Shown here: positions 8,830 through 17,457 of the stretch, piece after piece | Layout of the letters: every line of letters begins with the position of its first letter | How positions within the stretch are numbered: the stretch's first letter is position 1 | From: Mesorhizobium sp. M7A.F.Ca.US.008.03.1.1 | GTDB taxonomy: Bacteria; Pseudomonadota; Alphaproteobacteria; Rhizobiales; Rhizobiaceae | DNA length: 64,000 nucleotides | Reading direction: 5' to 3' | Assembly (NCBI RefSeq): GCF_003997495.1 | Contig: NZ_RZRU01000017.1 | Span: 25,015 to 89,014, forward strand | Notes under the pieces: model-generated | What the model saw: the letters and a program-made list of their open reading frames with translations, nothing else | Told to the model about the DNA's origin: nothing | Databases searched by the model: none | Translations under genes and position numbers: made by a program

Positions 8830-10239
8830 ATGACGACAGCCAAAGACATCATGAAGCAGATCAAGGACAACGACGTGAAATTCGTCGACCTGCGCTTCAC
8901 AGACCCGAAGGGCAAGCTGCAGCACGTGACGATGGATGTCATCGAGGTCGAGGAAGACATGTTCGCCGACGGCGTGATGTTCGACGGCTCTTCGATTGCC
9001 GGCTGGAAGGCCATCAACGAGTCCGACATGGTGCTGATGCCCGATCCGGACACGGTTCACATGGATCCGTTCTTCGCCCAGTCGACCATGGTCATCCTGT
9101 GCGACATCCTCGATCCGGTTTCGGGTGAATCCTACAACCGCGATCCGCGCGGCACGGCCAAGAAGGCCGAGGCCTACATGAAGGCCGAAGGCATCGGCGA
9201 CACCATCTACGTCGGCCCTGAAGCCGAGTTCTTCGTCTTCGACGACGTGAAATACAAGGCTGATCCCTACAACACCGGCTTCAAGCTCGACTCGACCGAA
9301 CTGCCGTCGAACGACGACACCGACTACGAGACTGGCAATCTCGGCCACCGTCCGCGCGTCAAGGGCGGCTACTTCCCGGTGCCGCCGATCGACAGCGCGC
9401 AGGACATGCGCTCGGAAATGCTGACTGTGCTCGCCGAGATGGGCGTGCGCGTCGAAAAGCATCACCATGAGGTGGCGGCGGCCCAGCACGAACTCGGCAT
9501 CAAGTTCGACGCACTGGTGCGCAACGCCGACAAGATGCTGATCTACAAATATGTCGTCCACCAGGTCGCCAACGCCTATGGCAAGACGGCCACCTTCATG
9601 CCGAAGCCGATCTTCGGCGACAACGGCTCGGGCATGCACGTCCACATGTCGATCTGGAAGAACGGCAAGCCGACCTTCGCCGGCAATGAATATGCCGGTC
9701 TGTCGGAAAGCTGCCTGTTCTTCATCGGCGGCGTCATCAAGCACGCCAAGGCGATCAACGCCTTCACAAACCCGCTGACCAATTCCTACAAGCGCCTGGT
9801 TCCGGGCTATGAAGCGCCGGTGCTGCTCGCCTATTCGGCGCGCAACCGCTCGGCCTCCTGCCGTATCCCGTTCGGCTCGTCGCCGAAGGCCAAGCGCGTC
9901 GAAGTCCGCTTCCCCGATCCGGGCGCGAACCCCTACCTCGCCTTCTCCGCACTGCTGATGGCCGGCCTCGACGGCATCAAGAACAAGATCCATCCCGGCC
10001 AGCCGATGGACAAGGATCTCTACGACCTGCCGCCGAAGGAGTTGAAGAAGATCCCGACCGTCTGCGGCTCGCTGCGCGAAGCCCTGCAAAGCCTCGACAA
10101 GGACCGCGGCTTCCTGAAAGCCGGCGGCGTCTTCGACGACGACCAGATCGACAGCTACATCGAGCTGAAGATGGCCGAAGTGATGCGCTTCGAAATGACC
10201 CCGCATCCGGTCGAATACGACATGTACTACTCCGTCTGA
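8830..10239 (+). CDS. glnA: Glutamine synthetase type I
   Basis: Dodecameric GSI-beta of 469 residues that makes glutamine from glutamate, ammonium and ATP. Visible landmarks are the DGSSIAGW latch region, GPEAEFFVF and NGSGMHVH metal and substrate motifs, NRSASCRIP, and the adenylylation loop D-L-Y-D-L-P with Tyr398, so activity should be controlled by GlnE. Length equals the family norm. The ATG at 8830 is followed by the usual alphaproteobacterial start (TTAKDIMKQI). It follows glnB and ends in a strong terminator. Confidence 0.98.
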   Translation: MTTAKDIMKQIKDNDVKFVDLRFTDPKGKLQHVTMDVIEVEEDMFADGVMFDGSSIAGWKAINESDMVLMPDPDTVHMDPFFAQSTMVILCDILDPVSGESYNRDPRGTAKKAEAYMKAEGIGDTIYVGPEAEFFVFDDVKYKADPYNTGFKLDSTELPSNDDTDYETGNLGHRPRVKGGYFPVPPIDSAQDMRSEMLTVLAEMGVRVEKHHHEVAAAQHELGIKFDALVRNADKMLIYKYVVHQVANAYGKTATFMPKPIFGDNGSGMHVHMSIWKNGKPTFAGNEYAGLSESCLFFIGGVIKHAKAINAFTNPLTNSYKRLVPGYEAPVLLAYSARNRSASCRIPFGSSPKAKRVEVRFPDPGANPYLAFSALLMAGLDGIKNKIHPGQPMDKDLYDLPPKELKKIPTVCGSLREALQSLDKDRGFLKAGGVFDDDQIDSYIELKMAEVMRFEMTPHPVEYDMYYSV

Positions 10240-10275
10240 GATTTCAATCTCAGTCCAAGATTAGCTATAACGCTC

Positions 10276-10312
10276 AAGCCCTTGAAAGACTTCCCTCTTT
10301 CAAGGGCTTTTT
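10276..10312 (+). terminator. Rho-independent terminator of glnBA
   Basis: Perfect 13-bp stem: AAGCCCTTGAAAG (10276-10288) pairs with CTTTCAAGGGCTT (10297-10309) around an 8-base loop, followed by a T run to 10312. It starts 37 bp after the glnA stop. Confidence 0.95.
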
Positions 10313-10907
10313 GCTGCGCTCCGATAGGCCGCACCTGCTGATCGACCCGCGCGCGCCGGCTGGACATGAATCTGCGGTGAGTTTTCGATGATCGCGCGTA
10401 TGCCTGGGTTCATGAGCCTGCGGTCCATGGCACGCACATGACGTCAATCCGGTGACTCAGTCCCAGGCTCAGCAACGTCCGATGGATGGAAAGCGGATCA
10501 CTGTTCGATCGCGAACATGAAGCCTGGAGCGAGCGGAGCACTGTCTCAGGCTACAGTGACCGCTCGTCCGGCGCCCACGCCAATGCCGCCGTTCAAGAAA
10601 ACCCCGCCCGTCCGAACAGCATTGCGTGACGTAACCCCAAGGACTGCGAATACGCATGCCGCAGCGTGATCTGTCAACGCCGCCAGCCGCGCCGCGAATG
10701 ACCGATTCCGTTGTATGAACAGATGCTTATGGAAGGACCATCGCCCCGGATAAGGCTGGGAAAGGCGCTTTGCCGGGCTTTCTGGCGAGTGATCGCCGGA
10801 GACTCACACGGCTGCGGCCAGCATTCCCGGGCGATTTGCGACCGCCTGAATTGCCTGACTTTTTCTGGGTATGTTTTCCCAGGGATGCAGCCAGCCGGGT
10901 AGCGGCC
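10313..10907. other. Long non-coding spacer between glnA and glnII with several hairpins
   Basis: About 595 bp without a convincing gene between two converging terminators. It holds a two-part hairpin at 10531-10565 (GAGCGG/CCGCTC enclosing CACTGT/ACAGTG), a small palindrome GTTCG-ATCG-CGAAC at 10503-10516, and CTGGG/CCCAG near 10865-10882. A small RNA is possible; short open frames here lack codon bias and ribosome sites. Confidence 0.45.
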
Positions 10908-10940
10908 AAAAAAAACCCCGGCGCGAACGAACGCCGGGGT
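10908..10940 (-). terminator. Rho-independent terminator of glnII
   Basis: On the minus strand ACCCCGGCG (10940-10932) pairs with CGCCGGGGT (10923-10915) around an 8-base loop, followed by an 8-base T run (plus-strand A run 10908-10915). It lies just past the glnII stop. Confidence 0.95.
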
Positions 10941-10962
10941 CTTCTTGTCATAGTCCAAAAAC

Positions 10963-12003
10963 TTACGCCGCGGCCGAAACCTGGGCGCTTGCCGGAACCG
11001 AGGCGATCGTCTTCAGGATCTGCGAGGCGATCTGGTAAGGGTCGCCCTGCGAGTTCGGACGGCGGTCCTCCAGATAACCCTTGTAGTCGCTCTTGATGAA
11101 GGAATGCGGCACGCGGATCGAGGCGCCACGGTCGGCAATGCCATAGCTGAACCGGTTCCACGGCGCGGTCTCGTGCTTGCCGGTCAAGCGCTTGTCGTTG
11201 TCCGGGCCGTAGACGGCGATGTGATCCATCAGGTTCTTGTCGAAGGCCGCCATCAGCGCTTCGAAATAGGCCTTGCCGCCCACTTCGCGCATATAGGCGG
11301 TCGAGAAGTTGGCGTGCATGCCCGAGCCGTTCCAGTCGGTGTCGCCGAGCGGCTTGCAATGGTATTCGATGTCGATGCCGTATTTCTCGGTCAGGCGCTG
11401 CATGAGGTAGCGGGCCATCCACATCTGGTCGGCGGCTTTCTTGGAGCCCTTGCCGAAAATCTGGAATTCCCACTGGCCTTTGGCCACTTCGGCGTTGATG
11501 CCTTCGTGGTTGATGCCGGCGGCGAGGCAGAGGTCGAGATGCTCCTCGACGATCTGGCGCGCGACAGAGCCGACATTGGAGTAGCCGACGCCGGTGTAGT
11601 ACGGGCCCTGGGGTGCGGGGTAGCCGCTCTCGGGGAAGCCGAGCGGGCGGCCGTCCTTGTAGAAGAAGTACTCCTGCTCGAAGCCGAACCAGGCGCCCTC
11701 GTCATCGAGGATGGTGGCGCGCTTGTTGGAGGCATGCGGCGTGACGCCATCGGGCATCATGACTTCGCACATGACCAGCACGCCGTTGGTGCGGGCGGGA
11801 TCCGGATAGACCGCAACCGGCTTCAGCACGCAATCGGAGCTGTGCCCTTCGGCCTGCTGGGTCGAGGAACCATCGAAGCCCCACAGCGGCAGCTGCTCGA
11901 GATCAGGGAATTCGGCGAATTCCTTGATCTGCGTCTTGCCGCGAAGGTTGGGGACCGGGGTGTATCCATCGAGCCAGATATACTCGAGCTTGTATTTCGT
12001 CAT
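10963..12003 (-). CDS. glnII: Glutamine synthetase type II (eukaryote-type)
   Basis: Octameric/decameric GSII of 346 residues, the second glutamine synthetase typical of Rhizobiales and not controlled by adenylylation. Features: start TKYKLEYIWLDGY, the WGFDGSST latch, FGFEQEYF, GINAEVAKGQWEFQI, and GSGMHANFST catalytic motifs, plus GASIRVPHSF near the C-terminus. It is expressed from a strong -24/-12 promoter and so should be induced by NtrC during nitrogen limitation. It lies divergent from a DUF2735 gene, an arrangement remembered from other rhizobia, and has its own terminator. Confidence 0.98.
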   Translation of the reverse strand: MTKYKLEYIWLDGYTPVPNLRGKTQIKEFAEFPDLEQLPLWGFDGSSTQQAEGHSSDCVLKPVAVYPDPARTNGVLVMCEVMMPDGVTPHASNKRATILDDEGAWFGFEQEYFFYKDGRPLGFPESGYPAPQGPYYTGVGYSNVGSVARQIVEEHLDLCLAAGINHEGINAEVAKGQWEFQIFGKGSKKAADQMWMARYLMQRLTEKYGIDIEYHCKPLGDTDWNGSGMHANFSTAYMREVGGKAYFEALMAAFDKNLMDHIAVYGPDNDKRLTGKHETAPWNRFSYGIADRGASIRVPHSFIKSDYKGYLEDRRPNSQGDPYQIASQILKTIASVPASAQVSAAA

Positions 12004-12090
12004 TCTAGAGCCTCTCGTTGCTGATCACCGAAGCTGGACGATGCCGGCATATGCCGAGCCATCCGGCAGACCGGCTGCCGGTTAATAAAA

Positions 12091-12106
12091 TGCAAGTCAT
12101 GTGCCA
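12091..12106 (-). promoter_or_regulatory. Sigma-54 (-24/-12) promoter of glnII
   Basis: The minus strand reads TGGCACATGACTTGCA, with GG and GC separated by 10 bases and all key consensus bases present. It is 88 bp upstream of the glnII ATG. Confidence 0.9.
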
Positions 12107-12233
12107 TTTGCGCAGCGCGGGGTGCGTCAAAAGTGCCCATTTTATCCCGCCGATGCGGCCAGCCGTCTAAGCGATGCGTGGGGATCGATCAAAAGCCAAA
12201 TCTGTTTAAATAACAGGCAAATACTGATCTTTC

Positions 12234-12252
12234 TTTAGGCATATTGCCTAAA
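12234..12252. promoter_or_regulatory. Palindromic operator candidate
   Basis: Perfect 8-bp inverted repeat TTTAGGCA-TAT-TGCCTAAA. Its right arm overlaps the candidate -35 hexamer TTGCCT (12244-12249) of the downstream gene, a layout expected for a repressor site. The binding protein is unknown. Confidence 0.6.
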
Positions 12253-12272
12253 CGAGTCGCAGTACCTATCTT
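12244..12272 (+). promoter_or_regulatory. Candidate sigma-70 promoter of the DUF2735 gene
   Basis: TTGCCT (12244-12249), a 17-bp spacer, and TATCTT (12267-12272) lie 48 bp upstream of the ATG. The hexamers are moderate matches to the alphaproteobacterial consensus. Confidence 0.5.
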
Positions 12273-12320
12273 GATGGAAAGATGAATCGATAAGGGTTCG
12301 CAAGAGAAAGGCGACCGACC

Positions 12321-12518
12321 ATGGAAATCACGTCAGCCCGTCCGTCGGCAAAAATCCTGATGTTCCCGGTGGCATCCCGGGCCTCTGCCTCAAATTTAGG
12401 CGTAAAGGCTAAGTTCGCGGCAGAGCTTGCTTCCCTGCGCGATCACCCGGCGAACCATGGCGAGGCCTGGTACCACGAGGCCGCCATCGCTGAAGCGGAT
12501 CAGCCTCGCAAGAGCTAA
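12321..12518 (+). CDS. Small DUF2735 family protein divergent from glnII
   Basis: Protein of 65 residues of unknown function. It starts with a short Ser/Arg-rich stretch, then S-A-K-I-L-M-F-P-V, and ends with an E-A-W-Y-H-E-A-A-I-A-E-A helix; this S-A-K-I-x-x-F-P-V ... W-Y-H-x-A-A-I pattern is what I remember of DUF2735 proteins, which lie near glnII in rhizobia. No signal peptide or membrane segment. Context suggests a link to nitrogen control, perhaps as a small modulator of GSII, but nothing in the sequence shows a mechanism. It ends before a strong terminator. Confidence 0.85.
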   Translation: MEITSARPSAKILMFPVASRASASNLGVKAKFAAELASLRDHPANHGEAWYHEAAIAEADQPRKS

Positions 12519-12558
12519 GGCAATTCGCGGGACTGGCCAAAGAGAGGCCCTGGAATTG

Positions 12559-12594
12559 AAAAGCCCGGCGCGATTGCTCGCGCCGGGCTTTTTT
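12559..12594. terminator. Bidirectional terminator
   Basis: Perfect 12-bp stem AAGCCCGGCGCG (12561-12572) with CGCGCCGGGCTT (12579-12590), loop ATTGCT, T run on the plus side and A run (12559-12562) for the minus side. It separates the convergent DUF2735 and transporter genes. Confidence 0.93.
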
Positions 12595-12610
12595 ACACCT
12601 GTGTCCTCGC

Positions 12611-14500
12611 CTATTCCTTGGCGTGCAGGTCGGTACCGAGCGTGTCCTTGACGAAGATCATGCCGATGACCAGCGTTATCGCCGCGATCACAACCGGATA
12701 CCAAAGGCCGTAATAGATGTCGCCTTTGTAGGCACTGAGCGCGAACACGGTGGCCGGCAGCAGGCCGCCGAACCAACCATTGCCGATGTGATAGGGCAGC
12801 GACATGCCGGTGTAGCGGATGCGGGTCGGGAACATCTCGACCAGGATCGCCGCGATCGGCCCGTAGACCATGGTCACGAACAACACCAGAATGAACAGGA
12901 TGCCGATCGTCATCGGCCAATTCACGGACGCCGGATCGGCGTACATGGCGAACGCGCCGCCGCCTGGAATATTGTAGACGGTGACTTCGGGTGCGCCCGC
13001 TGCCTCGTCGGTGGTCAGCAGCTTGTCCTTGACCGCCTGGTCGATCGGCACCGTCGCCTTCTCACCGGCGCGGATGGCGGCGGCGTCCAGCTTCAGTTCC
13101 GGGTTGGCGGCGACAAACGCGTCGAGCTTCTGGTCCGCAACCTTGATTGCCGCGCGCTTCAGCGGATAGCCGCCATCCCGCAACGAGATGTTGACGGCTT
13201 TCACGAAGGCCGCGTCCTTGGCCTTGGCCTGATCGCCGGCGGCGACAGCGTCGTAGGAATCCACCGTTTCGTTGCCGATCTTGACCGATGCGGGTGTTCC
13301 GGCCGCGGCCGTCGACACCACATCATAGGGAACCGAGTTCTTGGTCAGGAACGAAGTCGCGATATCGCAGGATGTCGTGAACTTCGCTGTGCCGACCGGA
13401 TTGAACTGGAACTTGCAGTCGCCAGGTGCAGCCGTCACCGTCGCCCGTGTGTTCTGCTGGGCCGTGGCAAGCGCCGGATTGGCAGCCCAGGTCAGCGCCT
13501 TGAACAGCGGGAAGGTGCAGACAATCGCCAAGGCAAGCCCAGCCATAATAATCGGCTTGCGGCCGATCTTGTCAGAGAGCCAGCCGAAGACGACGAAGAA
13601 GATCGAGCCGATCGCCAGTGCGATGGCGATCATGATGTTGACCGACTGCGCATCGACCTTCAGCACGTTGGTCAGGAAGAACAGCGCGTAGAACTGGCCG
13701 TTGTACCAGACTACGGCCTGGCCGGCGGTGAGGCCGAGCAGCGCCAGGATCGCAATCTTAGCATTCTTCCACTGGCCGAAGGCTTCCGTCAGTGGCGCCT
13801 TGGAGCCCTTGCCCTCATCCTTCATGCGCTGGAAGGTCGGTGATTCGGAGAGAGAAAGCCGGATCCAAATCGAGATGCCCAGCAGCAGAAAGGATACGAT
13901 GAACGGAATACGCCAGCCCCAGGCAGCATAGTTTTCCTTGCTCAATGAAGCCTGGACGATCAGGATCACAATCAGCGACAGGAACAGGCCGAGCGTCGCC
14001 GTCGTCTGGATCCACGAGGTGTAGTAGCCGCGCCGGTTGTCCGGCGCATGCTCGGCGACGTAAGTGGCCGCACCGCCATATTCGCCACCGAGCGCCAGGC
14101 CCTGCAGCATGCGCAGGATGATCAGGATCACGGGAGCCGCGATGCCCAAGGTCGCATAGCCAGGCAGCAAGCCGACCAGGAAAGTCGACAAGCCCATGAT
14201 CGTCATGGTGACGAGGAAGGTATATTTACGGCCGACAAGGTCACCGATGCGGCCGAACAGCAAGGCGCCGAACGGGCGCACCAAGAAGCCGGCGGCGAAA
14301 GCCAGCAGCGCAAAGATGTTGCGCGTCGCTTCCGGAATGGCAGGACTGAAAAAGGTCGAACCAATGAACACTGCCAGCGATCCGTAGAGATAGAAATCAT
14401 ACCATTCGAAAACGGTGCCGAGCGAGGAAGCGAAGATGACTTTCTTCTCTTCCCGCGTCATGCCGCGGCTTGTTCCGCCGGCGGTCGATGCTATTGCCAT
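12611..14500 (-). CDS. MFS transporter, metabolite:H+ symporter (MHS) type, with large C-terminal-half insertion
   Basis: Inner-membrane symporter of 629 residues. MHS hallmarks are FEWYDFYLYG in the first helix, GRIGDLVGRK in the first loop, GGEYGGAATYVAEHAP near helix 5, and SDKIGRKP in the mid loop. Known MHS proteins carry organic acids, proline or betaines; the substrate here cannot be told. Residues about 337-527 form a roughly 190-residue hydrophilic insert, rich in Ala, Lys and Asp with a Cys pair, between a transmembrane segment and the last helices; the usual MHS length is about 430. The start at 14500 has GGGAGGA upstream; an ATG 45 bp earlier is less likely. Confidence 0.9.
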   Translation of the reverse strand: MAIASTAGGTSRGMTREEKKVIFASSLGTVFEWYDFYLYGSLAVFIGSTFFSPAIPEATRNIFALLAFAAGFLVRPFGALLFGRIGDLVGRKYTFLVTMTIMGLSTFLVGLLPGYATLGIAAPVILIILRMLQGLALGGEYGGAATYVAEHAPDNRRGYYTSWIQTTATLGLFLSLIVILIVQASLSKENYAAWGWRIPFIVSFLLLGISIWIRLSLSESPTFQRMKDEGKGSKAPLTEAFGQWKNAKIAILALLGLTAGQAVVWYNGQFYALFFLTNVLKVDAQSVNIMIAIALAIGSIFFVVFGWLSDKIGRKPIIMAGLALAIVCTFPLFKALTWAANPALATAQQNTRATVTAAPGDCKFQFNPVGTAKFTTSCDIATSFLTKNSVPYDVVSTAAAGTPASVKIGNETVDSYDAVAAGDQAKAKDAAFVKAVNISLRDGGYPLKRAAIKVADQKLDAFVAANPELKLDAAAIRAGEKATVPIDQAVKDKLLTTDEAAGAPEVTVYNIPGGGAFAMYADPASVNWPMTIGILFILVLFVTMVYGPIAAILVEMFPTRIRYTGMSLPYHIGNGWFGGLLPATVFALSAYKGDIYYGLWYPVVIAAITLVIGMIFVKDTLGTDLHAKE

Positions 14501-14691
14501 TGCGTTTATCCTCCCGTGAGACCCGTTCTCGATGCTGCGCGACACCGTCCGCGTTCTCCTCCGAGCACGGACTCAACGACAGCCATTCGGGAAAAATGAC
14601 AGAAACCGCCCGCCAAAGGCAGCGCGTCTTTGGGATTATGACTTTGGTATTAGGTGCGCTGCGGGATGAAACCGGGCGAGCTGGGAAACCC

Positions 14692-15483
14692 CTAGCCCTT
14701 GAGCGCTTCCAGCAGGCCGACAGCAGCCATCATGTCGCGCTTGCGAGCCGCGCGGCGGGCAACGGCCTCTGCATCCTGCCCCCAGTGCTCGATCTGCCAG
14801 TCCTCGTCGACATAGCCGGCGGCCCAGGCAGAATCGGCATCGAGTTCGCCGAAATCGACAGCCAGCGCCAGCAGAGCCGAGCCGGTCAGCGAGGTCATCA
14901 CGTGGATGGCGGCCAGCCGCAGCGGCTCAGTTCGCTGGGCAAGATGGCTGCCCAGCACGGCGATGCTTTCGCGCGGCTGCTCGACATGGATGATCCCCTC
15001 GGCGAGATTGAAGCGAGCCCCGAGCGTCGCCCTCGCCCAGTCGATCACAGGGTCCCAATGCTGGTTCTGCCGCTCCACCAGCCCTTGGGGTGCGTCGGCG
15101 CGATAGCAGAGCAGATCGGATGAGGCAAAGCGCAGGATATCCTCCAGCACCGCCTGCGGGTCGCTGGCGACGCCGTCGATGGCGGTGTTGACGAGACGCA
15201 TCACCGGCATGGTCACCGGATCGATGGTCTCGCTTTGGGCGGCGAACTCGTCGGCGACGAGCGCGGCTGCCGCCTCGGTAGGCAGCGCCAGCAGCGCCTT
15301 GCCTGGGGTGCGCACCGGCTTGCCGTCGAGATGCACGGCGAAGCCATTGTCGACAGGTGCGACAGAGGCGGCCTTGTAGAAGCGCTTCGGCAGATGCGTC
15401 TTCATCTGGATCCGGGCGCGGCGCACAGGATCCGGGTCGGAGAGATATTTGCCCGCTTCGAGGTCGTTGAGGATATCACGCAT
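14692..15483 (-). CDS. ATP12 family F1-ATPase assembly chaperone
   Basis: Protein of 263 residues related to mitochondrial Atp12, which binds the F1 alpha subunit and prevents its aggregation before assembly; alphaproteobacteria retain homologues. Seen: K-R-F-Y-K near residues 34-38 followed by a beta-rich stretch (V-H-L-D-G-K-P-V-R-T-P), W-D-P-V-I-D-W mid-protein, and a Trp-containing acidic C-terminal helix. The first 25 residues are charged and lack a signal peptide. It heads a minus-strand series with a transporter 11 bp upstream on the same strand. Confidence is from overall resemblance. Confidence 0.85.
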   Translation of the reverse strand: MRDILNDLEAGKYLSDPDPVRRARIQMKTHLPKRFYKAASVAPVDNGFAVHLDGKPVRTPGKALLALPTEAAAALVADEFAAQSETIDPVTMPVMRLVNTAIDGVASDPQAVLEDILRFASSDLLCYRADAPQGLVERQNQHWDPVIDWARATLGARFNLAEGIIHVEQPRESIAVLGSHLAQRTEPLRLAAIHVMTSLTGSALLALAVDFGELDADSAWAAGYVDEDWQIEHWGQDAEAVARRAARKRDMMAAVGLLEALKG

Positions 15484-15494
15484 GAAGGTCTCTC

Positions 15495-16412
15495 TTACAC
15501 CGGCGTCAGCTTGCGCGCCGGCCGGTTGACGATGATCAGGCCGGCGGCAATGAGGCCAAGTGCCAGGAAAATGCGCATGGTCAGCGGCTCATTCAAGAAC
15601 ATGGCGCCGCACAAAACGCCGAAAACCGGCGACAGGAAGGTGAAACTGGACAGGCCTGATGCCGGATAGCGCCGCAGCAGCCAGAACCACAGCACATAGG
15701 TGAAGGCGACGATGTAGACAGCCTGGAAAAGCAGCGCCAAAGTCGGCAGCACGGTCGGGTCGCGAACGGGCGGGCCGGCGAGAGGCAGCACCAATACGCC
15801 TACGATCGCTGCCCCGGCGAGCTGGTAAAGCAGAAGCTTCTCGGCGCTCGCCTCGACCAGCTTCGACCGCTTGATGAGGACGTTGGTCAAAGCCCAGAAG
15901 AATCCGGAGCCAAGGCTCAGCAGATCGCCGAACAGCATGTCTCCACCACCGCCAAGCTTGTCGGAAAACACCGCGGCAAGGCCGGCAAAGGCCAGCAGCA
16001 GGCCAAGGAATTTTCTCAACGTGATCTGCTCGCCGAGCAGGAAATGGCCGCCGAGCAGCATCCAGAACGGCATCGTGTTGACCAGCAGCGTGTTGCGGGC
16101 AACGGTCGTATGCTCCAGGCCGACATAAAGGCAAAGGAACTCGATGCCGAAAAGCGCGCCAACCACGATGCCGGCGAGCAAAGTCCCGTCGGGCGTGAAA
16201 AGCGCGATGCCGCGCCACCGGCACCAGGCAAAGACACACAGGCCACCGATGATCGAGCGCGCGATCGACAGGAAAACCGGGTCATAGCCGGCGTAGGAGA
16301 TCTTGGCGGCGACGTAATTCAGCCCCCAGGAAAAGGTCAGTCCGACCATGATGGCGGCGGCGGCCATGTCGACCGTGTCGCGCCGGTCGAGCGCGTCGGT
16401 GGCGCCGCTCAC
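15495..16412 (-). CDS. EamA/DMT superfamily transporter
   Basis: Polytopic inner-membrane protein of 305 residues with about ten hydrophobic helices in two EamA repeats (roughly residues 15-145 and 160-295). Members export amino acids, purines or other small metabolites; the substrate is not predictable here. Typical features are the N-terminal FSWGLNYVAAK helix, the Arg-rich break R-W-R-G after helix 2, and LGLIAAGLIIVN in the last helix. It starts 2 bp after the end of the pseudouridine synthase gene, so both are probably on one transcript. Confidence 0.9.
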   Translation of the reverse strand: MSGATDALDRRDTVDMAAAAIMVGLTFSWGLNYVAAKISYAGYDPVFLSIARSIIGGLCVFAWCRWRGIALFTPDGTLLAGIVVGALFGIEFLCLYVGLEHTTVARNTLLVNTMPFWMLLGGHFLLGEQITLRKFLGLLLAFAGLAAVFSDKLGGGGDMLFGDLLSLGSGFFWALTNVLIKRSKLVEASAEKLLLYQLAGAAIVGVLVLPLAGPPVRDPTVLPTLALLFQAVYIVAFTYVLWFWLLRRYPASGLSSFTFLSPVFGVLCGAMFLNEPLTMRIFLALGLIAAGLIIVNRPARKLTPV

Positions 16413-16414
16413 GA

Positions 16415-17395
16415 TCAGTCCTCCGCGCTGGCGTCGTCGAAGCCGATCAGGTTCCAGCTCTGGCGCATGTGCGGTGGCATTGGCGCGGTGACATCGATGA
16501 CGCCCTTGTCGGGATGCGGAATGATGATGCGGCGGGCGTGCAGATGCAGGCGGTTTTGAATGCCGCCGGGAAAGTCCCAGTTGGTGTCGGCCTCGAAATA
16601 TTTCGGATCGCCCAGGATCGGGCAGCCGATGTGGGCGGCATGAACGCGAAGCTGGTGGGTGCGGCCGGTATAAGGCTCCATCTCCAGCCAGGTCATCGTC
16701 TGCGCCGCCTGCTCGATGATCCGGTAATAGGACACGGCATGGTCGGCGCCCTTTTCGCCGTGCGCGGCGATACGCACGCGGTCACCATCCGGCGTCGGCT
16801 CCTTGATCAGCCAAGTCGAGATCTTGTCCTCGCGCTTGGGCGGCACGCCCTTGACCAGTGCCCAATAGGTCTTCTTGGTCTCGCGGGCGCGAAACGCTTC
16901 CGAGAGCTTCATGGCGGCCAGCCGGCTGCGGGCGACGACCAGCACGCCCGAGGTGTCGCGGTCGAGCCTGTGAACCAATCTGGGCTTCTCGCCCTTCTGG
17001 TTGCGCCAGGCCTCCAGCATGTCGTCGACATTGCGGGTGACGCCCGAGCCGCCCTGCACCGCAAGGCCCGCCGGCTTGTTGAAGACGAAAACCTTAGGGT
17101 CTTCATGGATCAGCATTTTCGACAGGACATCGGCATCGCCCTGGTTGCGGATCGAGTGGCCAGTCAGCGCACTCTCGCCCTTCTTGTCGACCTCGAGCGG
17201 TGGGACGCGAACCATCTGGCCGGGCTCGACACGAGTGTCGGCCTTGACCCGGCCGCCGTCGACACGGATCTGGCCGGAGCGCAGAAGCTTCTGCAAATGG
17301 CCGAAACCAAGGCCCGGGAAATGGGTCTTGAACCAGCGGTCGAGCCGCATGCCCGCCTCGCCGGCCTCCACCGTGATCTGTTCAACGCCTGCCAT
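16415..17395 (-). CDS. RluA-family 23S rRNA pseudouridine synthase, RluC-like
   Basis: Pseudouridine synthase of 326 residues. An S4 RNA-binding domain occupies about residues 14-75 (MRLDRWFKTHFP ... GQIRVDGGRVKAD). The catalytic domain has the family motif HRLDRDTSGVLV with the nucleophilic Asp, and GRTHQLRVH further on. By family, it should isomerise uridines in 23S rRNA; the exact sites are inferred from RluC and not shown by sequence. It is transcribed with the EamA transporter; crcB lies 62 bp upstream on the same strand. Confidence 0.9.
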   Translation of the reverse strand: MAGVEQITVEAGEAGMRLDRWFKTHFPGLGFGHLQKLLRSGQIRVDGGRVKADTRVEPGQMVRVPPLEVDKKGESALTGHSIRNQGDADVLSKMLIHEDPKVFVFNKPAGLAVQGGSGVTRNVDDMLEAWRNQKGEKPRLVHRLDRDTSGVLVVARSRLAAMKLSEAFRARETKKTYWALVKGVPPKREDKISTWLIKEPTPDGDRVRIAAHGEKGADHAVSYYRIIEQAAQTMTWLEMEPYTGRTHQLRVHAAHIGCPILGDPKYFEADTNWDFPGGIQNRLHLHARRIIIPHPDKGVIDVTAPMPPHMRQSWNLIGFDDASAED

Positions 17396-17457
17396 GTTTT
17401 TTGTCGCTTATCCGTTTCCCGAGCGAAGCCCGGCCTGTTCTTGGCGCGGCAATAGCA

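Larger units (their letters stand above)
12004..12320. other. Divergent regulatory region between glnII and the DUF2735 gene
   Basis: A 317-bp region holding the glnII sigma-54 promoter (12091-12106, minus), the palindrome 12234-12252 and the candidate sigma-70 promoter of the DUF2735 gene (12244-12272, plus). TGCGCA and GGTGCG half sites at 12109-12126 loosely resemble an NtrC site but sit too close to the -24 box to be trusted. Confidence 0.6.

Noticed and set aside
10711..10902. 63-codon open frame in the glnA-glnII gap
   Set aside because: It overlaps hairpins, lacks a ribosome site and shows no codon bias.
12109..12126. NtrC-like TGCGCA/GGTGCG site
   Set aside because: Imperfect and only a few bases upstream of the -24 box, too close for an enhancer.
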